In this document: one piece after another, positions 49,380-58,597 of the stretch
Numbering within the stretch: the first letter of the stretch is position 1
Layout of the letters: each line of letters starts with the position of its first letter
Source: Acidimicrobiales bacterium
GTDB lineage: Bacteria; Actinomycetota; Acidimicrobiia; Acidimicrobiales; UBA8592
Assembly (NCBI GenBank): GCA_030740795.1
Contig: JASLWO010000068.1
Coordinates: 1-64,000, forward strand
DNA: 64,000 nt
Direction of reading: 5' to 3'
Made by a program: the position numbers and the translations under genes
The notes under the pieces: generated by a model
Told to the model about the DNA's origin: nothing
Databases searched by the model: none
Seen by the model: the letters and a program-made list of their open reading frames with translations, nothing else

Positions 49380-49422
49380 TACGGGCTTTGCTTCGGCCAC
49401 TTCGGACTGCAATACTTTCTCT

Positions 49423-49842
49423 ATGGCAACACTTCTAGCTCATGTTACGATAAAACCCGATTTTGAAGACCACTGGGAATCAATCGCTAAACGCGTTTTT
49501 TCTGGAACCCACGAGAATGAAACAGGATGTGTCCGTTATGAATACTGGAGAGGAACTGATGAACGAACGTATTACGTTCTTCTATCTTTTAAAAGTTTTA
49601 ATGATTTCATAATTCATCAAGTCGCTGATTATCATCACAATACTGATTTCAAAGATTGTTTTGAAAAATTTCGCTTGGAATGGGTTGACCCAATCCGTGG
49701 AGCATCACCGCTGAATGAATCTCAAACATCGGGACCAACAGATGAAAACAAAAACAATGTTTGGAACCAATACGTCAAAAACCACAGTGTCCAAACGCCA
49801 GACTGGTGGTTACAACAACGGACTAAACGAATTAGCTGCTAA
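49423..49842 (+). CDS. Antibiotic biosynthesis monooxygenase (ABM) domain protein
   Basis: LLAHVTIKPDFEDHWESIAKRVFSGTHENETGCVRYEYWRGTDERTYYVLLSFKSFNDFIIHQVADYH. Confidence 0.82.
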   Translation: MATLLAHVTIKPDFEDHWESIAKRVFSGTHENETGCVRYEYWRGTDERTYYVLLSFKSFNDFIIHQVADYHHNTDFKDCFEKFRLEWVDPIRGASPLNESQTSGPTDENKNNVWNQYVKNHSVQTPDWWLQQRTKRISC

Positions 49843-49869
49843 CATTGCCATTTACAACGCGGAGGTAAC

Positions 49870-51009
49870 ATGGCAATCCTAGAGAATGAGCAACCCAGAT
49901 CAGCTGAAGAACGCCTTGAAGCATTTGAGGAAATGCTTTGCAGAACAAATATCGACCCTGATGAAGAAATCAGGCTAGTTCAAGACAATGCTGATGCCAT
50001 CTTTACTTGGGACTACGGAAAAGGCCGCCGTGAAAAACTAGACAAATTGTACGAAAAAGCAAAGAGAAGCCAATGGAACGCAACAACTGATCTTGATTGG
50101 AATGCCCGCATAGAAGTTGAGCAGGTGGCTAGCGAAATGAACAACAATGATTACCGCGGTCAATACGTTGCAAGGCTTATGGAAGCTGAAGGTTCCCCAA
50201 TTAGCAATTGGGGCGATAAGGAATGGGCAGAATATTCTGTTGAAAGTTTCTCTTGGAGAATTTCACAATTTATGCACGGTGAACAAGGGGCTTTGCTTGC
50301 CACTGCAAAGATTGTTGAAACTGTGCCTTGGATAGACGCTAAGTACTACGCAGCTACCCAAGTAATAGATGAAGCAAGACATGTGGAGGTCTTTGCTCGA
50401 TACCTCCAGGAAAACTTACCTCACGAATACGCCGTAAATCATCATTTACAAGACCTCCTTGAAGACATCATTTCTGACTCCAGGTGGGACATTACTTATT
50501 TAGGAATGCAAATCATGGTTGAAGGTTTAGCTTTAGCCGCGTTTGGGTCTATGCATCGGGCTACCGCTGAACCACTGTTGAAGAACTTATTACGATACGT
50601 AATGAGTGATGAAGCACGACATGTAGCTTTTGGCGTAATAAGCCTGGAGGAGTACTATCAAGAATTGACAACTGCAGAATTGCGTGAGAGGCAGGAATTC
50701 GCTCATGATGCTGCCGAAAGAATGCAGGGTCGTTTCCTCCAGCAAGAAGTTTGGGACCGAATGGGTGTAGATGTTCGGGCAATGAGCCGTGTTTTTCTTC
50801 AACAGGACCCTGCAGAAAATATTTTTCAACAAATGTTATTCTCAAAGATTGTACCGAACTGCAAGAAGTTGGGCCTACTTGATGCTGGTGACGGGTACTT
50901 GCGAGGAGCGTTCACCGACATGGGTGTTATCCAATATGAAGATCATGCCACCACCGACGATGAATACGGGACACTTGACGAAGTGGCGAAAGACCGCGAA
51001 GTCGTATAG
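49870..51009 (+). CDS. Ferritin-like diiron protein (putative oxygenase)
   Basis: Diiron-type ligand pattern: MHGEQ, DEARHVEVF, MVEGLAL, DEARHVAFG; RBS ggagg. Confidence 0.83.
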   Translation: MAILENEQPRSAEERLEAFEEMLCRTNIDPDEEIRLVQDNADAIFTWDYGKGRREKLDKLYEKAKRSQWNATTDLDWNARIEVEQVASEMNNNDYRGQYVARLMEAEGSPISNWGDKEWAEYSVESFSWRISQFMHGEQGALLATAKIVETVPWIDAKYYAATQVIDEARHVEVFARYLQENLPHEYAVNHHLQDLLEDIISDSRWDITYLGMQIMVEGLALAAFGSMHRATAEPLLKNLLRYVMSDEARHVAFGVISLEEYYQELTTAELRERQEFAHDAAERMQGRFLQQEVWDRMGVDVRAMSRVFLQQDPAENIFQQMLFSKIVPNCKKLGLLDAGDGYLRGAFTDMGVIQYEDHATTDDEYGTLDEVAKDREVV

Positions 51010-51070
51010 CCCGCAAGTTTTAATCGAAAATTCTTAATCAGATTTTATGACTTACGCGTAAGATAGAGAT

Positions 51071-51979
51071 ATGACAAAAAGTGTTTCTCGCATTTTCGAT
51101 GTAAGTAAGTGGGATGAAGTCACCGCATTTGAATTTTCCGACATCACCTATCACAGAGCGAAAGATCAAGGAACTGTAAGAATCGCTTTTGATAGACCAG
51201 AGGTTAGAAATGCGTTCCGTCCGCAGACAGTTGATGAACTTTACCGAGCGTTTGACCATGCCCGTATGAGTACTGATATTGGTTGCGTGCTACTTACGGG
51301 TAACGGCCCATCGCCAAAAGATGATGTGTGGGCATTCTGTTCAGGTGGTGATCAACGTATCCGTGACAGGGACGGTTATAAGTACGCTGAAGGAGACTCC
51401 AGAGAATCAATTGATCCTTCTAAAGTAGGAAGACTCCATATTCTGGAAGTACAAAGACTTATCCGAGTTATCCCTAAACCAGTTATTGCAGTGGTGCCGG
51501 GTTGGGCAGTGGGTGGAGGTCACAGCCTCCATGTAACTTGCGACTTAACCATTGCAAGCAAAGAACATGCCAAATTTAAGCAAACAGACACCGATGTTGC
51601 TAGTTTCGATGGCGGATTTGGCTCAGCTTATTTAGCCCGACAAATAGGTCAAAAGTTCACTAGGGAGATTTTCTTTCTGGGTGATGAATACTCAGCTACC
51701 GAAGCTAAAGAAATGGGCATGGTTAATAAAGTCGTTCCTCACGAAACGCTTGAAGATGAGGCCTTAGCATGGTCAAGAAAAATTAATGGCAAATCGCCTA
51801 CAGCTAACCGAATGGCGAAATTTGCCTTGAATTTAATTGACGATGGCTTGATCGGGCAGCAAGTTTTTGCAGGTGAAGCAACCCGCTTAGCGTATATGAC
51901 CGACGAAGCCCAAGAAGGGCGGGATGCTTTTTTAGAAAAGCGAGATCCTGACTGGACTCCATTCCCTTATCACTTTTAG
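51071..51979 (+). CDS. menB: 1,4-dihydroxy-2-naphthoyl-CoA synthase-like crotonase
   Basis: VWAFCSGGDQRIRDRDGYKY, VVPGWAVGGGHSLHVTCDLTIAS, QTDTDVASFDGGFGSAYLARQIGQK. Confidence 0.9.
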   Translation: MTKSVSRIFDVSKWDEVTAFEFSDITYHRAKDQGTVRIAFDRPEVRNAFRPQTVDELYRAFDHARMSTDIGCVLLTGNGPSPKDDVWAFCSGGDQRIRDRDGYKYAEGDSRESIDPSKVGRLHILEVQRLIRVIPKPVIAVVPGWAVGGGHSLHVTCDLTIASKEHAKFKQTDTDVASFDGGFGSAYLARQIGQKFTREIFFLGDEYSATEAKEMGMVNKVVPHETLEDEALAWSRKINGKSPTANRMAKFALNLIDDGLIGQQVFAGEATRLAYMTDEAQEGRDAFLEKRDPDWTPFPYHF

Positions 51980-51981
51980 GG

Positions 51982-53253
51982 TTAACGTTTTTCAAATGTC
52001 ACGTGCAAGTCTTTGAACGATCTGAGAGTAAAATTCATGTGGTGCTGAAAAGTGTTTTTTTTCTCAGCAAATCGGAAATTCTTTATTTTCTTTAGTAGCA
52101 AGCCTGTTGCAATGTTTTGTTCTAGCCTTGAAAGTCCAGCTCCTGGACAATGAGTTTCCCCTATTGAGAATGCCAAATGTTTAGATGCATTCTTTCTCCC
52201 TAGTTCAATGTTTTCTGGGCAATTGAATTGAAGTTTGTCTCTGTTTGCCGCCGCATACCTCATATGTATATGGGAGCCCTTTGGAATTTTCACTCCAGCT
52301 ATCTCAGTATCTCTGACAGCATGCCTATCCATTCCTTGTGTTGGTGATTCAAGCCGAAGAACCTCTTCAACGAAAGTTCGTACTTGTTTCGGATTCGATG
52401 CCAATGCATCTTGAAGTTCAGGATTTTCTATGAGGATCCAAAGGCCTGAAGTTAGGGCAAAAGTTGTTGTTTCATTACCACCGATATAAAGGTGATCAAT
52501 CATATTTATGATTTCGGTGTCATTAAGCATTCGTGTTCCCGAATGTAGTTTGACAGGAGTGCTAACAAGATAACTGACCACATCCTCGGTCGGGTCCTTC
52601 CTGGGATTTTCTCTACGGTCTTTAATATGGTCATGAATATAGTGTTGGAACTCAACCATCAATCGTGAAACTTCTCGCTCTTGTTCAACGTCAAGTTGTA
52701 AGGAGAAAGGGGCAACCCAAGCTTCACTCCAAATTTTAAGCTTCGGCAGATCCTCTAATGGAAATCCCATCATGACAGTGATAACCATTGCTGGTAAAGT
52801 TTCTGCGAATTGGGCAACGTACTCTACCTCACCATCATCTATCCAGTTATCAATCAGTTGTTCTGCGATGTCAGTGATTAGTCCAGTTTGTTTCTTAGCC
52901 CCTTTTACTGAAAAAAAGTGGTCAACCATGTCTCGGTAACGCCTGTGATCTGGAGGGTTAGATCCAAGAACTGAGATTTTTTGCCAGCCATTTTCGTTGA
53001 AATAGTCTTGCGCTTCCTTATCAGTAATAAGTGGTCTAGATTTTCCTGCACCGCGACGAAATAGGTCCGTTTGACGAAGCACATTGTATATATCTTCATA
53101 CCTCGTCAAAAAGTATGTCTGCGTATCGGGTACGTGATATACAGGGCATTCTGATCGCAAAAGATCATAGGTTGGGTACCAATTCTCAATTGTGTCAGCA
53201 GCAAAAACATCTACTTCGTCTAATGTTTCAGGCTTTCCAGGACAACCAGTCAT
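51982..53253 (-). CDS. Cytochrome P450
   Basis: I-helix GGNETTTFAL, ExxR region EEVLRLESP, heme loop AFSIGETHCPGAGLSRLE. Confidence 0.94.
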   Translation of the reverse strand: MTGCPGKPETLDEVDVFAADTIENWYPTYDLLRSECPVYHVPDTQTYFLTRYEDIYNVLRQTDLFRRGAGKSRPLITDKEAQDYFNENGWQKISVLGSNPPDHRRYRDMVDHFFSVKGAKKQTGLITDIAEQLIDNWIDDGEVEYVAQFAETLPAMVITVMMGFPLEDLPKLKIWSEAWVAPFSLQLDVEQEREVSRLMVEFQHYIHDHIKDRRENPRKDPTEDVVSYLVSTPVKLHSGTRMLNDTEIINMIDHLYIGGNETTTFALTSGLWILIENPELQDALASNPKQVRTFVEEVLRLESPTQGMDRHAVRDTEIAGVKIPKGSHIHMRYAAANRDKLQFNCPENIELGRKNASKHLAFSIGETHCPGAGLSRLEQNIATGLLLKKIKNFRFAEKKNTFQHHMNFTLRSFKDLHVTFEKR

Positions 53254-53341
53254 ATACCCTCCTCATACAAGAGTACCAGTCATAGATGCTTGGAGATCTA
53301 TTCCATATGCATATTTTTCTTTCACATGGCAAGATATAACT

Positions 53342-53725
53342 ATGAATTACCGAATTAATCCCCGTACTATTCATCCGCCCGCAGCGAAATACAATCACGG
53401 GATGCTCTCATCCAAATTTGAAAAAATACTCCATTCTTCGGGTGTCGTTCCAGTAGATATCGATGGTGACACACCTGACGATATCGGAGATCAAGCGGCC
53501 TTGGTTTGGAATAACATACGCGAAATACTCTCCGAAGCAAACATGGGCCTAAACGACATCGTCTCTGTAGTTACTTATGTTGTAGCCGGTCAGGATCTTC
53601 AATCAGTAATGCGAATGAGAGATTCTATTTTGCAAGGTCATACCGCTGCTTCAACACTTGTCACGGTCCCAGAACTAGCTCAAAAAGATTGGAAAATGGA
53701 GATAGCAATTGTTGCCATTAGCTAA
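53342..53725 (+). CDS. RidA-family protein
   Basis: MNYRINPRTIHPPAAKYNHGMLSS...LHSSGVVPVDIDGDTPDDIGDQAALVWNNIREILSEANMGLNDIVSVVTYV. The longer 53192 start overlaps the opposite-strand P450 and is not needed. Confidence 0.85.
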   Translation: MNYRINPRTIHPPAAKYNHGMLSSKFEKILHSSGVVPVDIDGDTPDDIGDQAALVWNNIREILSEANMGLNDIVSVVTYVVAGQDLQSVMRMRDSILQGHTAASTLVTVPELAQKDWKMEIAIVAIS

Positions 53726-53750
53726 CCAAAGAATTTATACCACTAGAAAT

Positions 53751-55031
53751 TCATAAACGAGGTTCGTATGTCACGTGAAGTTCTTTCAGTCCCCGCAACA
53801 CGAACGATTCCTCATATTCAAATTTATTCTTGCCTTCAGCCAGTTTGATATTCTCAATGTTTTCTAACAATCGGTTTATCGCTATCTTCGTTTCCGTTCT
53901 AGCCAACAAAGCCCCAATGCAATAATGTTCACCATGCCCAAATGCTAAATGCTCACGAGCATTCTCGCGGTCTGCGGAAAACAAATCAGGGTCAGTAAAA
54001 ATTTCTGGATCCCTGTTTGCTGCTGCAAAGATGACCCAGATATGTTCACCTTCACTTATCTTCACACCATTAACTTCTGTATCGTGTTTCGCAGCCCGAA
54101 AGAGCCCACCTACCGGAGCTTCATAACGAAGACCTTCTTCAATGAAGTTTTCAATTAAGGAGGGATCATCTCTTAGCATTTCCTCTAGACCATCATCCAA
54201 CGCTAAACGATGCATCAGATTCGTTAGAAGTTTCGTAGTGGTTTCATTGCCCGCAACGAGAAATTGTTGAAGCATAGACAGCATTTCTGCTTCGTTAAGC
54301 ATTTCACCGTTTACTTCCGCAGTCGCAACGTCCGAAATAATGTCTTCAAGGGGAGATACTCGACGTTCTTGAAGTAACTGTCCAAAAAATTCATTAAATC
54401 CCTTTAATGAGATCAAGTAATCACGAACTTTTTCAATAGATGGATCAGGATTACCTACTGGCATCACCAAGTCATCTGACCATTTTTTAAATGTCGCTAA
54501 GCCATCTATTCCTACTCCCAAAGCGTAGGCGATGATAGTCATCGGTAGTCCTACAGCAAATTCAGCTACAAACTCCATTTCTTCTTTTTCGATGATTGGC
54601 GCCAGAAGAGCTTCGGTTACTTCCTCAATCATTGGCTCCATTCCACGTAACCTGCTTGGTCGAAACGCTCTATTCACAGCTTTTCTTTGAACGCGGTGTT
54701 CAGGCGGATCTGCATTTAACAAAACCGCTGCATTGGCGGCATTAGCGAGGAATGTTTGGAAATATTCCGCCATTCCGGGATCTTTGGCTAATTCCTCCAT
54801 CGCTACAGCGAACCCTCCGCGACCATCCCGTGGCCCTGTCGGCATCAAAGAAGAAAACCTGTCAGTGTCATGCAGGATTTCCATTGCATCTTCATATCTT
54901 GTGCAGACCCAAGTACCAAGCTTCTCACTGAAATGTATAGGGCTTTCTTTCCGCAATTCAGAAAAAATAGGGTACGGGCAGCCTATAGCAGTTTGTTCCC
55001 GATCTATTAGTGCATCAAGTTGATCAGCCAT
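53751..55031 (-). CDS. Cytochrome P450
   Basis: VAGNETTTKLL, EEGLRYEAPV, AFGHGEHYCIGALLARTE heme loop. Confidence 0.95.
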   Translation of the reverse strand: MADQLDALIDREQTAIGCPYPIFSELRKESPIHFSEKLGTWVCTRYEDAMEILHDTDRFSSLMPTGPRDGRGGFAVAMEELAKDPGMAEYFQTFLANAANAAVLLNADPPEHRVQRKAVNRAFRPSRLRGMEPMIEEVTEALLAPIIEKEEMEFVAEFAVGLPMTIIAYALGVGIDGLATFKKWSDDLVMPVGNPDPSIEKVRDYLISLKGFNEFFGQLLQERRVSPLEDIISDVATAEVNGEMLNEAEMLSMLQQFLVAGNETTTKLLTNLMHRLALDDGLEEMLRDDPSLIENFIEEGLRYEAPVGGLFRAAKHDTEVNGVKISEGEHIWVIFAAANRDPEIFTDPDLFSADRENAREHLAFGHGEHYCIGALLARTETKIAINRLLENIENIKLAEGKNKFEYEESFVLRGLKELHVTYEPRL

Positions 55032-55065
55032 TCATTACCTTTCTATCATTTTCCATAACTTAATG

Positions 55066-55833
55066 CTAAATATTGAGCATTCCCCCATCAACTCTGATGA
55101 TTTGTCCCGTCACATAGGAAGCAAGATCAGAAGCGAGGAAGCAGATCACGTTTGCGATCTCTTCAGGTGTTCCCCATTTACCTAATGGGACACGTTTGAC
55201 GAAGTTCTCGAGCACGTTCTCTTCACCTAACAGTTCAAATGTTGGTTCCCACATCTCGGTCAAGCAAAGGCCTGGCGCAACACTATTCACTCGAACTCCC
55301 TTGTTCGCCCATTCATTGCTCAGGTTCTTTGAGAGCGTATTCAGTCCACCCTTTGAGGCGGCATAGGCTCCTTGAGTTCCTCCAGCTCCAGCAGCTGCTG
55401 TTGAGGATACGTTCACAATGTTCCCCTTAGTAGCAAAGAGATCTTTTGCGAAGACTGAACACAGCATGAATGCTTGACGCAGATTCACAAGAAGCGTTTC
55501 ATCAATCGCTTGAGCTGTTGCTCGATGTGCTGGTTCATTTCTCTCGACTGCAGCATTGTTTACAAGAATGTCGATCTTCTCGAACTTCTCCATTGTCCTC
55601 AATCTGATGAGGTCAATGGTCCTATCAGCACTCAGGTCACAATCAACAACTAATGATTCATTCTCTAATTCAACAACGATCTCATTCATCTTGTCTTTGC
55701 TTCTTGCTACCAGAACAACATTTGCTCCACCAGCATCCAACTGTCGAACTGTAGCTTCCCCGATCCCACGACTAGCACCAGTGACCACAGCGACCTTGCC
55801 TTTAAAATTAAACCCCATTAGATCCCCTTTCAT
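55066..55833 (-). CDS. SDR family oxidoreductase
   Basis: VTGASRGIGEATV, NNAAVE, YAASKGGLNTL, RVDGGM. Confidence 0.93.
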   Translation of the reverse strand: MKGDLMGFNFKGKVAVVTGASRGIGEATVRQLDAGGANVVLVARSKDKMNEIVVELENESLVVDCDLSADRTIDLIRLRTMEKFEKIDILVNNAAVERNEPAHRATAQAIDETLLVNLRQAFMLCSVFAKDLFATKGNIVNVSSTAAAGAGGTQGAYAASKGGLNTLSKNLSNEWANKGVRVNSVAPGLCLTEMWEPTFELLGEENVLENFVKRVPLGKWGTPEEIANVICFLASDLASYVTGQIIRVDGGMLNI

Positions 55834-55886
55834 GAATCATTCTTACAGGTAAAGCAAATTATGTCTGATAATGGCACAATAGAACT

Positions 55887-56717
55887 ATGGATACTCTATT
55901 TGACCCTTCTACATATGAGACGATTTCTGTGGAGATAAGAAATAACGTTGGAATAGTCACCTTAAACCGCCCCGATGTATTAAACGCATTCAATGACACT
56001 ATGTGCGCAGAAATAAAAAATACTTGGCGAGCTTTTCGCGAAATTGATGAAGTCCGCACCATCCTTTTAACAGCTGCTGGTCAAAAAGCATTTTGCGTTG
56101 GGATTGACCGAAGTGGTGAGATGTCAGCGCTTGAAGAAACAGAGAACCTATACGGTACTTCCAACAACTATATGTATAACGATCCGGGTGATGATTTAGG
56201 ACCTAAATCCTGCGATCTTTGGAAACCTGTCATTTGCGCTGTGAACGGCATGTGCTGCGGAGGAGCATTCTATTTTCTCGCTGAATGCGACATTGTCCTA
56301 GCTTCGGAAAATGCCAGCTTCTTTGACCCTCATGTCACCTATGGAATGCCAGCAGTTTATGAACCAATGAAAATGACACAACGCATACCTTTAGGGGAAA
56401 TATTAAGACTGACTTTAATGGGCAACCACGAACGAATTAGCGCTGACACCGCACTCAGGATAGGTCTTATCAGTGAAGTAACTTCAATTGATGACTTGCA
56501 AGAAAAAGCTGCATGGATAGCAGAAACAATTGCTAGCCAACCTCCAATAGCAGTCCAAGCTAGTCTGCGCGCCATTTGGGCTGCCAACGACCTTGGTCGA
56601 CTAGACGCCCTATCTCTAGCTCCTTCTATCCTTACCTCTGGCATGTCCAAATCTGCCATGAAAGCAGGGCAAGAGGTCTTTGAAAGCGGTGAACGACTTA
56701 ATTACCGCACTCGGTGA
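55887..56717 (+). CDS. Enoyl-CoA hydratase/isomerase family protein
   Basis: GIVTLNRPDVLNAFNDTM, AVNGMCCGGAFYFLAECDIVLAS. Confidence 0.9.
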   Translation: MDTLFDPSTYETISVEIRNNVGIVTLNRPDVLNAFNDTMCAEIKNTWRAFREIDEVRTILLTAAGQKAFCVGIDRSGEMSALEETENLYGTSNNYMYNDPGDDLGPKSCDLWKPVICAVNGMCCGGAFYFLAECDIVLASENASFFDPHVTYGMPAVYEPMKMTQRIPLGEILRLTLMGNHERISADTALRIGLISEVTSIDDLQEKAAWIAETIASQPPIAVQASLRAIWAANDLGRLDALSLAPSILTSGMSKSAMKAGQEVFESGERLNYRTR

Positions 56718-56726
56718 CTTTGAACA

Positions 56727-56755
56727 TTGGGATATAGAAAATTTCTCAGTAGCAT
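56727..56755 (+). promoter_or_regulatory. Putative promoter of leuA leader: TTGGGA-N17-TAGCAT
   Basis: -35-like TTGGGA 56727-56732, 17-bp spacer, -10-like TAGCAT 56750-56755, predicted start at A of ATG 56762. Confidence 0.5.
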
Positions 56756-56761
56756 TTAAGC

Positions 56762-56809
56762 ATGCACAACCTACTCCTTGATCTACGACTTACGTGCCCG
56801 GTGGTCTGA
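56762..56809 (+). CDS. leuL: Leucine leader (attenuator) peptide MHNLLLDLRLTCPVV
   Basis: 15-codon ORF with 5 Leu codons (CTA CTC CTT GAT CTA CGA CTT), stop TGA 56807-56809, in the 140-bp gap immediately upstream of leuA. Confidence 0.75.
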   Translation: MHNLLLDLRLTCPVV

Positions 56810-56826
56810 TTCATCCAGCCATCGGG
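56797..56826 (+). promoter_or_regulatory. leuA leader hairpin overlapping the end of the leader peptide
   Basis: CCCGGTGG (56797-56804) pairs with CCATCGGG (56819-56826), 8 bp with one G-U, 14-nt loop. Confidence 0.6.
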
Positions 56827-56857
56827 AACATCCGTCGTAACAAGTTGAGAGGAAAAA

Positions 56858-58567
56858 ATGAGCACCAGTAAAAACCCAACAAATCGCCAAGTGAAAAGCC
56901 CAATGGCTTACCAAAGATATCGACCATTTGCACCGATAGACCTACCAGATAGAACCTGGCCAAATGCAATTATCGAAAAAGCTCCTTTATGGTGTTCGGT
57001 TGATCTTAGAGATGGCAACCAAGCTCTAATAGAACCAATGGACCCTGATAGGAAATGGCGCATGTTCACGAAACTCGTTGAAATTGGGTTCAAAGAAATT
57101 GAGGTGGGATTCCCCTCAGCGTCTGAAGCTGACTTCACTTTCGTTCGTGAAATCATTGAAGAAGGAGCCATACCAGATGACGTAACCATTCAGGTGCTCG
57201 TACAAAGTCGACGTGAATTGATTGATAGGACATATGAAGCTATAAGCGGAGCAAAACAAGCAATCGTGCATTTCTATAACTCAACCTCAACTTTGCAAAG
57301 AGAAGTTGTCTTTGGGCTTGATACCAATGGCATCAAACAAATCGCTACTGATGCTGCTGCTTATTGCAAGGAACTTGAATCCAGCGTTCCAGAAACTCAC
57401 ATTCGATATGAGTACTCTCCAGAGTCATTCACTGGCACTGAACTTCCATTTGCGAAAGAAATTTGTGATGCCGTAGTAGACGTGATTGACCCTACTCGAG
57501 AAAATAAGATTATTCTAAACCTCCCAGCCACTGTTGAAATGGCATCAGCAAATACCTATGGTGACATGATCGAATGGATGCATAGAAACCTAAATCGCAG
57601 AGATGAAATCATCCTGAGTCTCCACCCGCATAATGATCGAGGTACCGGAGTTGCAGCTGCAGAGTTCGGAATAATGGCCGGCGCAGATCGGGTAGAAGGA
57701 ACGTTATTTGGGAATGGAGAACGAACTGGCAATGTCGATCTCATAAATATCGCAATGAACATGTTTAGTCAAGGGATTGACCCAATGCTAGACATAAGAG
57801 ACATTAATGAAATTAGGAGAGTCGCCGAATACTGTAACCAACTCCCCGTCCACCCTCGTCACCCTTATGTAGGTGACCTTGTATACACCGCTTTTTCTGG
57901 TTCACATCAAGATGCAATCAAAAAGGGTTTCGAAGCCTTAACTAAATCGGATACAGAAATCTTTGAAGTCCCTTATATCCCGATTGACCCATTAGACGTA
58001 GGGAGAACATACGAAGATGTCGTACGAGTCAATAGTCAGTCAGGAAAAGGCGGCGTCTCTTATCTCCTGAAGACAGAGAGCCAATTCGACTTACCTCGAA
58101 GAATGCAAATTGAATTCACTAGGTCAATCCAAAAGATCACTGATACCACAGGCAAGGAAATTACTGCTCAACAGATCTTTAACGAATTCGCCGGAGAATA
58201 CTTAGACATTGATTACCCGTATGTACTTCATGGGTATGAGTCAGCCCAGAACCCTGAAGGTCGCGACCGGACTCTGCTCACTGCGCGTTTGTCCTGTGAA
58301 GGTGAGCAAATGATAGTGCAAGGTGAAGGCTCTGGCTCACTTGATGCTTTCGTAAGAGGTTTACGAGAAGCTTTAAGTAAAGATTTACGGGTCTTGGATT
58401 ATCATGAACATTCAAAAGGGGCCGGAGTTGACGCAACGGCCGTTGCGTATGTGGAAATGGCCATTGATGGCACCGAATTATGGGGATGTGGATTACATAC
58501 CGACATAACCCGAGCTTCCATGAGAGCTATCATTAGCGCAATAAACAGGGCAGCTAAAGACGCATAA
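56858..58567 (+). CDS. leuA: 2-isopropylmalate synthase
   Basis: MAYQRYRPFAPIDLPDRTWPNAIIEKAPLWCSVDLRDGNQALIEPMDPDRK; HPHNDRGTGVAAAEFGIMAGADRVEGTLFGNGERTGNVDL. Confidence 0.97.
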   Translation: MSTSKNPTNRQVKSPMAYQRYRPFAPIDLPDRTWPNAIIEKAPLWCSVDLRDGNQALIEPMDPDRKWRMFTKLVEIGFKEIEVGFPSASEADFTFVREIIEEGAIPDDVTIQVLVQSRRELIDRTYEAISGAKQAIVHFYNSTSTLQREVVFGLDTNGIKQIATDAAAYCKELESSVPETHIRYEYSPESFTGTELPFAKEICDAVVDVIDPTRENKIILNLPATVEMASANTYGDMIEWMHRNLNRRDEIILSLHPHNDRGTGVAAAEFGIMAGADRVEGTLFGNGERTGNVDLINIAMNMFSQGIDPMLDIRDINEIRRVAEYCNQLPVHPRHPYVGDLVYTAFSGSHQDAIKKGFEALTKSDTEIFEVPYIPIDPLDVGRTYEDVVRVNSQSGKGGVSYLLKTESQFDLPRRMQIEFTRSIQKITDTTGKEITAQQIFNEFAGEYLDIDYPYVLHGYESAQNPEGRDRTLLTARLSCEGEQMIVQGEGSGSLDAFVRGLREALSKDLRVLDYHEHSKGAGVDATAVAYVEMAIDGTELWGCGLHTDITRASMRAIISAINRAAKDA

Positions 58568-58597
58568 CATCAAGTCTGAAAGCAAAGGAGGTGTGCA

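Noticed and set aside
53192-53341. 50-residue N-terminal extension of the RidA-like ORF
   Set aside because: Overlaps the opposite-strand P450 start and has no family similarity; Met at 53342 matches the RidA domain start.
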